From positions 1-37,013 of the forward strand of contig MNRP01000049.1 of the NCBI GenBank assembly GCA_001916005.1: a DNA stretch of 37,013 nt. Reading direction: 5' to 3'. Within the stretch, counting starts at the first letter, position 1. The number at the start of each line of letters is the position of its first letter. The DNA comes from Clostridium sp. 26_22. GTDB taxonomy: Bacteria > Bacillota > Clostridia > TANB77 > CAG-508. Positions 24,115 to 32,167 of the stretch are shown here, one piece after another. The notes beneath the pieces were generated by a model. That model saw only the letters and a list, made by a program, of their open reading frames with translations, made no database searches and was not told the origin of the DNA. The position numbers and the translations under genes were made by a program.

Positions 24115-25221
24115 GTGGAAAATGAAATAATGGAAAAGTTTTTATCTATAAATGAACAAAATTGCAATCCAACAATAGGAAAGTATTCTTCTAAAAAAGA
24201 AACTTTTTACGAAGATATAGAAAAATGGCAAGAAGAAAGAAACGATAAAGACCATATAATAAAACCTATACAATTTACTTTTGAAATTACAAATAGATGC
24301 AATTGTAATTGTAAAGATTGTGGAATGTCAGCAAATAGTATAAAAGTAGGAAAGACTAAATTAAATGATGAAGAATTATATAAATTGGTTGATGATTTAT
24401 ATGAGCAAGGAGTACCTGCCTTTGCTATAACTGGAGGAGAGCCATTTTTAGAATTCGAAAATATGTGTAAAATGATAAGATATTCTGAAAATAAATTAGA
24501 TATTAGCAAAATAATTTCAAATGGCTTTTGGGGTAAAAATGTTGATTTGTATTTTAAAAAAATGGAAGAATCGGGATTACTTAATAACCAATTTTTTGTT
24601 CCATCTATACAAATATCGATAGGAGAACAAACCGTTCCATTAGAATATGTATGTAATATAATAAATTATGTAGCTAGTCATTATGCAATAGAAGAATTAA
24701 ATTTGGGAATTGTTCATACTAGATTAAAAGGAGCAAAAGAATCACAATTGTCTAAATTATATAATACTTATATAGAAAAATTTGGAGAATTTCCAGATGG
24801 AAGAATATACTTGACAGATTCATACTATGTAAATAGCAATATGAAAGCTAAAGAGAAAATTGAAACATATAAAATGACAGTATTTGATGCGATAAATGAG
24901 TGTGATAATAGATTTAGTATAGAAGTTGGAAAATTTGTAAGTCCAAAAATCTTTATGAAATGTAATGGAGATTGTTATCCTTGTGAAGTATTTAATATGC
25001 ATAAAGACATGTTTTTAGGTAATTATTTTGATATAGGGTTGCCAAAGATTTTGGAAAACTTAAATAATAATAAATATGTTAGATTTATAAGAAAATATGG
25101 TACAGTAGGATTTAGAGAAGTAATAACAAATAAAATTTTAGAGCAAAATTTTTGTGAGACTTCTTGTTATGGATGCGAATTTTGCATAAAATTTTGTGAA
25201 GAAAATAATTTGATAAGGTAG
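24115..25221 (+). CDS. Radical SAM enzyme with Cys-rich SPASM-like C-terminus
   Basis: A 368-residue radical SAM protein. Cys62-x3-Cys66-x2-Cys69 (RCNCNCKDCG) binds the catalytic cluster, and ITGGEPFLEF (105-114) binds SAM. The C-terminus has Cys283, 287 and 290 (MKCNGDCYPCEVFN) and a second group at 347, 351, 354, 357 and 361 (CETSCYGCEFCIKFC). That is a SPASM/twitch-like layout for auxiliary clusters, which is common in enzymes that modify peptides or proteins. It starts at GTG with GGAGGTG 7 bases upstream. Six bases separate it from the SelO-like gene, so the two are tightly coupled. Confidence 0.88.
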   Translation: MENEIMEKFLSINEQNCNPTIGKYSSKKETFYEDIEKWQEERNDKDHIIKPIQFTFEITNRCNCNCKDCGMSANSIKVGKTKLNDEELYKLVDDLYEQGVPAFAITGGEPFLEFENMCKMIRYSENKLDISKIISNGFWGKNVDLYFKKMEESGLLNNQFFVPSIQISIGEQTVPLEYVCNIINYVASHYAIEELNLGIVHTRLKGAKESQLSKLYNTYIEKFGEFPDGRIYLTDSYYVNSNMKAKEKIETYKMTVFDAINECDNRFSIEVGKFVSPKIFMKCNGDCYPCEVFNMHKDMFLGNYFDIGLPKILENLNNNKYVRFIRKYGTVGFREVITNKILEQNFCETSCYGCEFCIKFCEENNLIR

Positions 25222-25227
25222 GAAAAT

Positions 25228-27087
25228 ATGGAAAAAATAGATGAAGTTCCTAATATAAAAGAAAATTTTAAAATAGAAAATCTATGTGTTCAATATGTAT
25301 ATCAAGCTAAAGAAAAATATAATGTTATATATATTAATTCAAAGTTATATGAAGAAATCTTTAAAGAAAAATATGAATGGCAAACAGCAAAACAAAGAAT
25401 TAGTGATATGTTTTCAATAACTTTAGATGAAGAAAAATCAAACAAACAAATAGCTGGAAAAGCATATAGTGATAAGCAATTAGATCCTACAGGAATAGCT
25501 TTAAGTGGCAACTTAGGATCAGGAAGAGCATTTTTTTATAAAAATTGTTTTAACATAAAAGGAGATAAAACTAAACTAGCAACAGCACCTAAAAATATTT
25601 ATAGCAATGGAAAATATGCACTATCTGCAGCAATTAAAGAAACTGTAATTGCTAATATATTAGCAGATGATTTTATCATTCAAACTTTTGAAACTTTGGC
25701 AATATTAGATAAAAAAGAGAGATTTGACTTTGAAGATGAATATATGGATGCAGATGATGTAATAAGAAAAGAAGTTTATAATTTACCTTGTAGTATAGAA
25801 ATAAGAGTAAATAAAGAAAAAGAGCTCTATCGCATTAGCAATAGCTTAATTAATAAAGATAAATATACAATAAATGAGCTAGAATACTTTTGCGAAAAAT
25901 TAGCAAAGATAGAGGCTAACAAGTTTTGTGATAGATTCTTACATGGCTCATGGTCAGTTGGTAATATATCAATAGATGGAAATTTAATTGATTTTGATAC
26001 AGCAACCTTTGTAAAAGGAAGATACCCACAATATTCAAATACTAACAAATATAAGTCAAATTATTTTGGGTATGAATTACTAGGACAAAAATTAATGATA
26101 AAATCCATTCTAGATTATGAAAACATAGAAAATGCTAATAAAATTGAAACTAATTTAGATGATTTAATGAATGAAAAATACAAGGAAAATATGAAAATAA
26201 GGTTTTGTGATTTAATAGGTTTGAATTACAATTTGCATTATAAAAAGTATAATAAATATATTGATAGCTTATATGAAAAATTTAACGTGTTGTCAAGAAA
26301 ATTCTTACCCAATTATTATGAAACTAATGTAGCAGAAAATAGTGGAGATATAACATATTTATTCGATTTTTCAAAATTCTTTCAAAAGTATTTAATAACA
26401 AAAAAAGACTATAAAAACAATATACTGTTAGGCATGAAGCTATTACTTAATGATACAGAATACATAGAATATGAAAAAATAGGAATGATAAAAGAAAAGA
26501 TACAGGAATTTTTTTATGAAAATATTGTAGATGAAAAAAATATAGATAATTCAATAAATAATGCAATGGACTTTATAGAAGAGTATGATGAACTATTTAA
26601 TTTAATTAGTAAAGAAACAGAGTTATCTAATATTAAAGTTAAACAATATATAATAAATGCAAATAGAAATTATCTTTATGGAAATGAAAATATTTATGGA
26701 GAAATCTCTTATTTATATGATACTAAAAAGATAGATGAAAAAACAACAAATAGAATTATAAATGCTTTAATAAATACAAATAAAAGAAATAATTATAATA
26801 AAAAAGATGAAAATAAATTAGGATTGCAGATATATGAAGACTTACTAACATATTTAGTATTATCAGAAAATTATTATTATTTAGTAATAGAACCATATTC
26901 TAATACAGAAATAGAATTTGCAAAAGCAATTATAAATGGACAAGAAGTCATGATGAGGCATTTTTCAGATGAAAATGGTAATATTATGGTTAGTGAAAAA
27001 ACTGAATTTGATAATTTACCAGATATACTAAATTTTGATATAAAGTTGAAAATTAACGGTAAAGAATACAAAGATAAATTGATATAA
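25228..27087 (+). CDS. SelO-like pseudokinase-fold protein with long C-terminal extension
   Basis: SelO (YdiU/UPF0061) proteins have a kinase fold and transfer AMP from ATP to Ser, Thr or Tyr of proteins. Landmarks in matching order are LGSGRAFF (96-103; SelO LGDGRxxL), IKGDKTKLAT (110-119; KGAGxTPYSR), AAIKETVIANIL (134-145; STIRExLxSEAM), IRVNKEKELYRI (192-203; MRVAPSHLRFG), and FLHGSWSVGNIS (237-248; FxHGVMNTDNMS) with IDFDTATF (254-261; LDYGPFGF). Metal-binding Asn246 and Asp255 are kept, but the Asp before the Asn is Gly245. Residues about 300-619 are extra, helical and unrecognised. It is the last gene of the main operon. The homology is distant and was read by eye. Confidence 0.7.
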   Translation: MEKIDEVPNIKENFKIENLCVQYVYQAKEKYNVIYINSKLYEEIFKEKYEWQTAKQRISDMFSITLDEEKSNKQIAGKAYSDKQLDPTGIALSGNLGSGRAFFYKNCFNIKGDKTKLATAPKNIYSNGKYALSAAIKETVIANILADDFIIQTFETLAILDKKERFDFEDEYMDADDVIRKEVYNLPCSIEIRVNKEKELYRISNSLINKDKYTINELEYFCEKLAKIEANKFCDRFLHGSWSVGNISIDGNLIDFDTATFVKGRYPQYSNTNKYKSNYFGYELLGQKLMIKSILDYENIENANKIETNLDDLMNEKYKENMKIRFCDLIGLNYNLHYKKYNKYIDSLYEKFNVLSRKFLPNYYETNVAENSGDITYLFDFSKFFQKYLITKKDYKNNILLGMKLLLNDTEYIEYEKIGMIKEKIQEFFYENIVDEKNIDNSINNAMDFIEEYDELFNLISKETELSNIKVKQYIINANRNYLYGNENIYGEISYLYDTKKIDEKTTNRIINALINTNKRNNYNKKDENKLGLQIYEDLLTYLVLSENYYYLVIEPYSNTEIEFAKAIINGQEVMMRHFSDENGNIMVSEKTEFDNLPDILNFDIKLKINGKEYKDKLI

Positions 27088-27110
27088 GATAGTCGAAAAA
27101 TTGTAAAAAT

Positions 27111-27139
27111 TTGACTAAAATCATTTTTGGTGTTATTAT
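27111..27139 (+). promoter_or_regulatory. Strong promoter of the small tail-and-coil protein
   Basis: TTGACT (27111-27116), 17-base spacer, TATTAT (27134-27139) preceded by TGT (extended -10). This is the best-matched promoter in the cluster, so the small protein is likely made in excess over the enzymes. Confidence 0.8.
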
Positions 27140-27176
27140 ATATAATGATGAAGAAGAAATTTTAGGAGGTAATTTT

Positions 27177-27500
27177 ATGGGAGCTAGTAGTTATTCAAGT
27201 TATAGTGGAAAAGGAAGCACAAATACAGGTAGAAATACAAGTGCAAATAGAAGATCTGTTAGAGAAGAAAGAAGTAAATCACCAATGGTAGAAATGCTTG
27301 ACCTTTTAGACGAACTAGAAAGATGTAGATATGTTGTTGCAACAAGACAAGCTGACCTAGATTCTGCAAAAAAGGATTTAGAAAGAGCAGAGCAAAAAGT
27401 ATCAGCACAAATAAATAAACTTGATCCAGAAACAAAATCTAGATTTAGAAGAATGATGGATGGATTAGATGAAAAAGGAAAAGAGCAAGATGAAAGATAA
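27177..27500 (+). CDS. Small protein with Ser/Thr/Tyr/Gly-rich tail and coiled coil; possible modification target
   Basis: A 107-residue protein. Residues 1-35 are a disordered-looking tail rich in Ser, Thr, Tyr, Gly and Arg (MGASSYSSYSGKGSTNTG, then NTSANRRSVREERSKS). Residues about 38-80 are a heptad-like helix (MLDLLDELERCRYVVATRQ...), and the end is charged. One Cys (Cys50) is present. AGGAGG (27164-27169) fixes ATG 27177; the in-frame extension from 27111 covers the promoter and is not used. No family is recognised. It follows the SelO-like gene with its own strong promoter and terminator. A role as the protein carrying a nucleotide or other modification is plausible but inferred. Confidence 0.8.
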   Translation: MGASSYSSYSGKGSTNTGRNTSANRRSVREERSKSPMVEMLDLLDELERCRYVVATRQADLDSAKKDLERAEQKVSAQINKLDPETKSRFRRMMDGLDEKGKEQDER

Positions 27501-27526
27501 GGTTCTTTAATTATAGCGTAAATTAC

Positions 27527-27575
27527 AAAAAGTATTTTGTTCTCATGAATTGGAGAAATGAAATACTTTTTTTAT
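27527..27575 (+). terminator. Long terminator after the small protein
   Basis: AAAAAGTATTT (27527-27537) pairs with AAATACTTTTT (27561-27571), enclosing a second stem TTCTC/GAGAA (27540-27544 with 27553-27557), followed by T residues. Confidence 0.9.
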
Positions 27576-27616
27576 TTAGAATATAAAATAATTTTATTAG
27601 TAAAGAGGAATAAAAT

Positions 27617-28375
27617 ATGAAATTTAATGATAACATTGCTGATGATGAGTGGGAGTGGTATATAGGACAGATATTTTCAAGACTTATAAAAAATGTACAT
27701 AAATCCAATATTAAAAATCTCGTTGAAATTGCACCAGGATTTAGATATAAAATAGCGTATGCTTTAAAAGATCTTGGCTTTCAAGGTAATTTATATGTTA
27801 TTGATACAAATACTGAAGTCTTGGAATATATAAATGAAAAATATAACTCGATTCTTCCAAATGCTAAAATTATATGCATAAATAAAAGTTTTGAAAATGC
27901 TTTTGAAGATATTCCAAACGAATTTGATTTATTGCTATCAAATCATTGCATAGATGATATGATAATTGCAGAATATATGCAAAACTATTATAATAAAAAT
28001 CTAAATAATGAAAATTTTAGAGATATGCTAACACAAGCATGGGTGGAACTAGGAAAAGAACCTACAAAGATTAATGAGATAAGTAGTAAAGTGTTTTCTA
28101 TATTTAAAAATTTCTTTTTAAATAAAAGAATTAGTACAATCATTATGAGCCAATACAAGAGTAATCTATATTTTAAAGATGAATTTAGAGAGATGGACGA
28201 AATAACTGAAAGTTGTTTTAATAGAATAAAACAATTAATCGCAATGGATAATGAATATGTTAATAAAATATTAGATTTTTATCCTTTTGGAGATGATGAA
28301 AGATATAGAGGGAAATATCTATTAGACAATACTCAAAATGCGAAAAATTGGATTGTAGGAAAGTGTAAAGAATAG
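27617..28375 (+). CDS. SAM-dependent methyltransferase-like protein
   Basis: A 252-residue protein with a Rossmann-type front half. LVEIAPGFRYKIAYAL (about 35-50) fits motif I of class I methyltransferases, NLYVIDTNTEVLEYI near 58-72 fits motif II with an acidic residue at the strand end, and FDLLLSNHCIDDMII near 102-116 fits the motif IV region. The glycine-rich loop is reduced (A-P-G-F), so activity is not certain. The C-terminal half (about 140-250) is helical and unassigned. It starts after AGAGG, follows the small-protein terminator by about 40 bases and is probably a satellite of the cluster. Confidence 0.65.
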   Translation: MKFNDNIADDEWEWYIGQIFSRLIKNVHKSNIKNLVEIAPGFRYKIAYALKDLGFQGNLYVIDTNTEVLEYINEKYNSILPNAKIICINKSFENAFEDIPNEFDLLLSNHCIDDMIIAEYMQNYYNKNLNNENFRDMLTQAWVELGKEPTKINEISSKVFSIFKNFFLNKRISTIIMSQYKSNLYFKDEFREMDEITESCFNRIKQLIAMDNEYVNKILDFYPFGDDERYRGKYLLDNTQNAKNWIVGKCKE

Positions 28376-28400
28376 AAATCTGTTAACAACTGTAAGAATT

Positions 28401-28429
28401 TTGCAAATTATGTAAAATTATGCTAAAAT
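28401..28429 (+). promoter_or_regulatory. Sigma-A type promoter
   Basis: TTGCAA (28401-28406), 17 bases, TAAAAT (28424-28429), 84 bases before the next ATG. Confidence 0.6.
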
Positions 28430-28512
28430 ATATATAGGAAAATTTCCAAAAATCTTTCCAACGTTTTATTTTTACAACATTTTGCGATTGCAAAAAGAAA
28501 GGAGCCAATAAA

Positions 28513-28825
28513 ATGGCTATTGAAAAAGAGGTACTTATACATTGGTGGCATTATTATGGAAAATGTATTTACACCTTTGCAGAATTAAAAGAATTCGAAA
28601 AAATCATTGATGATTACGGTGTAGAGAAAGTTCTGGATGCTGCTATAGCCTCTTATGTTTGCGGAGATGGTTCGCCCTACCATTATCTTAATGAGCATTC
28701 GGAAAGGTGCTGTTAAAGAGTTGTTTGAATCGCTTCCAGATGTTTCAAAGATGGGCGAGAAAGAAAAAGAACAATATCAAATGGTGCTGAAAGAATTTGT
28801 CGAGGCAATATCGCAGACAGCATAA
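28513..28825 (+). pseudogene. Small accessory-type gene split by a frameshift
   Basis: From ATG 28513 (AAAGGAG upstream) the frame reads MAIEKEVLIHWWHYYGK and so on to a stop at 28716. From ATG 28691 in the +1 frame MSIRKGAVKELFES...EAISQTA continues to TAA 28825. The two overlap, and one extra base in TACCATTATCTTAATG (about 28678-28693) would explain them as one protein of about 104 residues. The alternative is two overlapping genes. The G+C content is clearly higher than in the surroundings, which suggests recent transfer. The family is not recognised; such small proteins are common in mobile elements. Confidence 0.6.
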
Positions 28826-28837
28826 GATAACCAAATT

Positions 28838-28874
28838 GCAGATGGTGAGTAATAAACTTGCTATCTGCTTTTTT
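28838..28874 (+). terminator. Terminator after the split small gene
   Basis: GCAGAT (28838-28843) pairs with ATCTGC (28863-28868) over a partly paired interior, followed by six T. Confidence 0.8.
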
Positions 28875-29037
28875 ATATAAAAGAAAAGAGCTGTCGATGT
28901 CACATCAAAGAAAAATAGAATTACTTTTTAAAATATGTTGATTTTAAAAATGTATAAATCTATCTGACGTAGGGACATGAAATTGGAAAAAAGTTACAAA
29001 TGAAAAATAGTAGAGAAATATAATAAAAATATAATAA

Positions 29038-29100
29038 AAAAACACCTTTTATGGTAAAATTTAAATGTCCAAAACAAATTTTACGAAAGAAGGTGTTTTT
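29038..29100 (+). promoter_or_regulatory. Hairpin that hides the ribosome site of a transposase gene
   Basis: AAAAACACCTT (29038-29048) pairs with AAGGTGTTTTT (29090-29100), and inside them GTAAAATTT pairs with AAATTTTAC. The right arm contains the AAGGTG ribosome site and ends just before ATG 29101. Insertion sequences often use such hairpins to block translation of read-through transcripts. Confidence 0.6.
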
Positions 29101-29280
29101 ATGTATTATAATACACAGGAAGAGATTATAACAAAATAACAAAAAGTCTAGAGGAAAGTTTAATTTTAAGAAAAAAAGTAATAAAAAATTTAGCAAGTAT
29201 AATTTTAGGAATGATATTGGGAAAGTCAACAGTAGTATCAAAAATAGCCGAAAATTTAAAGGAAGACTTTAGTGAAGGAA
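29101..29280 (+). pseudogene. IS4-like transposase, N-terminal remnant
   Basis: ATG 29101 reads MYYNTQEEIITK and stops after 12 codons. The sequence resumes in another frame as KSLEESLILRKKVIKNLA then SIILGMILGKSTVVSKIAEN and LKEDFSEG. The pattern of a short helical start followed by ASIIxGMILxxSTVxxxIAxxL resembles the N-terminus of clostridial IS4-superfamily transposases. A frameshift lies near 29135, and all catalytic parts are missing. At about 29280 the frame runs directly into a surface-protein fragment. Confidence 0.55.
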
Positions 29281-29468
29281 AAGAAGCTCATAAAATCAAT
29301 GGATTAGAGGAAGGTAAAACTTATATACTTCATGAAGAAGTTGCTCCAGACGGATATGAGATGACTGAAAGCATTACTTTCACAGTTACAACTGATAAGG
29401 AAACACAAATAATTGAAATGAAAGATATGCCTATACTTAAATTTGAAATTTGTAATTTTTTAAATTAA
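29281..29468 (+). pseudogene. Cna_B/SpaA-type surface-protein domain fragment
   Basis: NGLEEGKTYILHEEVAPDGY then EMTESITFTV and a DKETQ-IIEMKDMPI stretch is the second half of a Cna_B/SpaA prealbumin-like repeat, found in sortase-anchored pilins and adhesins (L-x-x-G-x-Y-x-L-x-E-x-x-A-P-x-G-Y is diagnostic). It is in frame with the transposase fragment before it, so a deletion has joined two unrelated genes. There is no sortase signal; the frame ends in a short hydrophobic run. Confidence 0.75.
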
Positions 29469-29475
29469 GTTTTAA

Positions 29476-30157
29476 TTTTGCGCAATGTGAAATTTATAAT
29501 AATTTTATACAAACAAAAAATTCAAACCGAACATTTGTATAAAATGATTTTTGATAATATTTTATTGATATAATCAATAATTATTTTATAAATTTTTAAG
29601 GATTGACTTTAATTATTAAACTAATAATATTATTTATAAATTAGACACTTCAAAATCGTTTTTTAAGGCAATTTTATATAAAGTCAAGCAAAAGATATGT
29701 TTAAAATTTAAAACCTAAATATATAATTTATAAGAAATATTATATAAAGCTAGTGAAATATTGATAAATCAGGTATTTCTAAAATATGCAAAAAATGGTC
29801 AAAAAAGCGACACGCGAGAATCGATTTTAAGGCGTTTTTATTTTAAAAACATATAGTTTGTTGTTGCAAAAATACGGCAAATATAGTGATTTGAAGATTT
29901 TAGAGATTTTTGTAAAATTTTAATATAAAAAATAATTTGAATATAAAATTATAAAGGATAAATTATAAAATCAGTTAAGATTCAATTATGAATTGAAATA
30001 AGATAAAAAATCTGGGACAAGACTAACAATATTAAATATATAAAGTAATAACATTAGTCAAACGATATTTGATAGCAAGCTATAAGAGGGTTGGTTGTAA
30101 GGCATTAAATGGTATGCCTATATATTTTACTCCTACTCCTTTTTGCACAAAACTTTG
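29476..30157 (+). repeat. Large non-coding repeat element, copy B
   Basis: Motifs in order: TTTTGCGCAATG (29476-29487), AAACCGAACATTTG (29524-29537), two related units 164 bases apart (CAAAATCGTTTTTTAAGGC at 29651; CGAGAATCGATTTTAAGGCG at 29815), TATAGTTTGTTGTTG (29853-29867) with ACGGCAAATATAG, a hairpin GACTAA...TTAGTC (30021-30059), ACTCCTACTCC (30129-30139) and TTTTTGCACAAAACTTTGAT. The same order is found at 33382-34364. No reading frame of note lies inside. The 170 bases between here and the RhuM gene show nothing definite. Confidence 0.75.
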
Positions 30158-30327
30158 ATACCCGGAACTTTTTTTAAAGGAATTAATAATTTTATTTTAA
30201 ACTATAGACAAATGTTTGTTCTTATTATAAAATATGTACAATAGTTCAAAAATGCTAAAAGTTGTAATATATAAGTACCAATAAATATACTAAGAATTAA
30301 ATTTTATATAATAAAGGATGTGTTCTT

Positions 30328-31329
30328 ATGAACGAAAAAAAGAATGAAATTATTTTATTTGAAAACCAAGGAGTAAAATTAGAAGTAAACTTAAAAGATG
30401 AAACTGTGTGGCTTAATAGACAACAGTTAGCGAATTTATTTGATAGAGATATAAAGACAATAGGAAAACATATTAATAATGCTTTAAAAGAAGAGTTAAA
30501 AGATGTTCCAACTGTCGCAAAATTTGCGACAGTTCAAAAAGAAGGAGAAAGAAAAGTATCTAGAAATATTGAATACTATAACTTGGATATGATTTTAAGC
30601 ATTGGATATAGAGTCAAATCCAATAAAGGTATTATATTTAGGCAATGGGCAAACAAAATATTAAAAGATTACATGCTAAAAGGTTATGCAATAAACCAAA
30701 AAAGATTAGATTATTTAGAAAAAACTATAAAATTAATAGATATTGCAAACCGCATTGATGAAAGACTAGAAGGAAATGATGCAAAAGAAATATTGAAGGT
30801 AATTGGAGGATATTCAAAAGCATTAAAGAAATATTGAAGGTAATTGGAGGATATTCAAAAGCATTAGACTTATTAGACGATTATGATCATAGAACTTTAA
30901 AGAAAATTGAAGGAAATATAGATGATAGAAAAATTGAATACCAAGAATGTATAGATATAATTAATAAATTAAAATTTAATGAAGAAAGTTCGCTTTTTGC
31001 AGTTGAAAGAGATAAAGGGTTAGAATCGATTATTGGTAACATTTATCAAAGCTTTGCACGGACAAGATATTTACAAGAGTATAGAAGAAAAAGGAGCAAA
31101 TTTCTTATATTTGATAGTAAAAAATCATGTATTTGCCGATGGAAACAAAAGAATTGCAGCAACCTTATTTATATATTTCCTAAATTTTTATGGAATATTA
31201 TATAAAAATGGAAATCAAGTAATTGATAATAATACATTAACAGCTCTTACTTTGCTAATTGCTGAATCAAATCCAAAAGAAAAAGATGTAATTATAGATT
31301 TAGTGATGAATTTTTTGAATAATGAATAA
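30328..31329 (+). pseudogene. RhuM-Fic gene broken by two frameshifts
   Basis: Residues 1-150 match RhuM-family proteins (VWLNRQQLANLFDRDIKTIGKHI, EYYNLDMILSIGYRVKSNKG, FRQWANKILKDYMLKGYA), a phage- and plasmid-linked family. The rest is a Fic domain with NHVFADGNKRIAATL (the HxFx(D/E)GNKRxxA active site), which normally transfers AMP to proteins. A 41-bp tandem duplication at 30784-30865 shifts the frame, and one extra base near 31055 (AGCTTTGCACGGAC) shifts it again. Correcting both restores one protein of about 320 residues. The ATG follows AAAGGATG. The lesions look recent, as all motifs are intact. Confidence 0.85.
30784..30865 (+). repeat. Perfect 41-bp tandem duplication
   Basis: The unit starting AAAGAAATATTGAAGG and ending AAAAGCATT occurs twice without any mismatch (30784-30824 and 30825-30865). 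Since 41 is not a multiple of 3, it shifts the RhuM-Fic frame. Loss of one copy by slippage would restore the reading frame at this point. Confidence 0.95.
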
Positions 31330-31478
31330 AATTCTTTAAAAGAATATATAAGAATAATTTCGCTAGTTTAGAAACCATAAATCCGTAGGTGTAAAATTTG
31401 TAATAAGAATGTAAAGACATGAAGTTAAGCCATTTACAGCCATTAATAAGATAAATAAAAAAATACGACAAAAACATA

Positions 31479-31535
31479 AAAATGCTTGATTTTTCAAGCG
31501 TTTTTAGTGATTTTTTCACTCTAATTTGATATAAT
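31479..31535 (+). promoter_or_regulatory. Terminator hairpins and extended -10 promoter before a transposase gene
   Basis: GCTTGA (31484-31489) pairs with TCAAGC (31494-31499), followed by T residues, and AGTGA pairs with TCACT (31506-31520). TGATATAAT (31528-31535 region) is an extended -10 for the transposase at 31576. The preceding stretch from 31330 shows no gene. Confidence 0.6.
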
Positions 31536-31575
31536 TTACTTGAACAAAAAACATAACAAAGGAGTGAAAAAATCT

Positions 31576-32109
31576 ATGAATACTATATCACAAATTTCAA
31601 TATTTGAATATAGAGAAATTGAAAATTTAGGAGATTTAGAAAGATTAAAAATATTTTTTGAAAATATCCATGATGATAAATTATGTGAAAAGCTTGAAAA
31701 AATAAGAAAAAATGGAAGAAATGATTATCCAGTAAGAACAATGTTACATTTAATTTATGCAATGAAAATATTTGGACACAGAAGTGTAGAATCATTTAGA
31801 AGAGAATTAAGTAGAAATTCACAATTAAGAATAGCAACTTTTTCATGTAAGACATATGAAATGAAAGATGGAAGTAAAAAACAAGAAGGGCATTATGGAT
31901 TTAGAGCACATATAATATGTGATGCAAAATACGGATTACCAATAAAAAGCAAAGTAACACCAGCAAACAATTCTGAACAAACAGAATTAGATAATTTGCT
32001 AAAAGAAATGCAAAAAAATGAGTATCCTGCAAAGACCATCATTGCCGCAACAGACATCATGAACATGAAGCCGATTTTCAGCAAGGATGAATTTGTTTAT
32101 TATTTTTGA
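31576..32109 (+). pseudogene. IS1182/IS4-type transposase with internal deletion and foreign 3' end
   Basis: The N-terminus (ISIFEYREIENLGDLERLKI, RNDYPVRTMLHLIYAMKIFG, HRSVESFRRELSRNSQLR) is that of IS1182-like transposases. It then jumps to KKQEGHYGFRAHIICDAKYG with LPIKSKVTPANNSEQTEL, the part around the second catalytic Asp, so the first catalytic region is deleted. From about 32030 the sequence (AAGACCATCATTGCCGCAAC onward) becomes clearly GC-richer, and the protein no longer fits the family, suggesting a fusion to foreign DNA. GGAG before ATG 31576 fixes the start. It cannot be active. Confidence 0.75.
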
Positions 32110-32167
32110 CAAAAATGCTTAAAAAATGTATAATAGAGATAGTTGATGGAAAGGAAAGTGATCGGTT

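Noticed and set aside
27111..27176. Extension of the small protein from a TTG at 27111
   Set aside because: This stretch is the promoter (-35 at 27111-27116); AGGAGG supports ATG 27177.
18938..27500. A classical RiPP cluster with the 107-residue protein as precursor peptide
   Set aside because: No leader-core layout, RRE domain, peptidase or transporter is seen, and the coiled-coil protein is too long and charged. A protein target of modification fits better, although the SPASM-like enzyme keeps some doubt.
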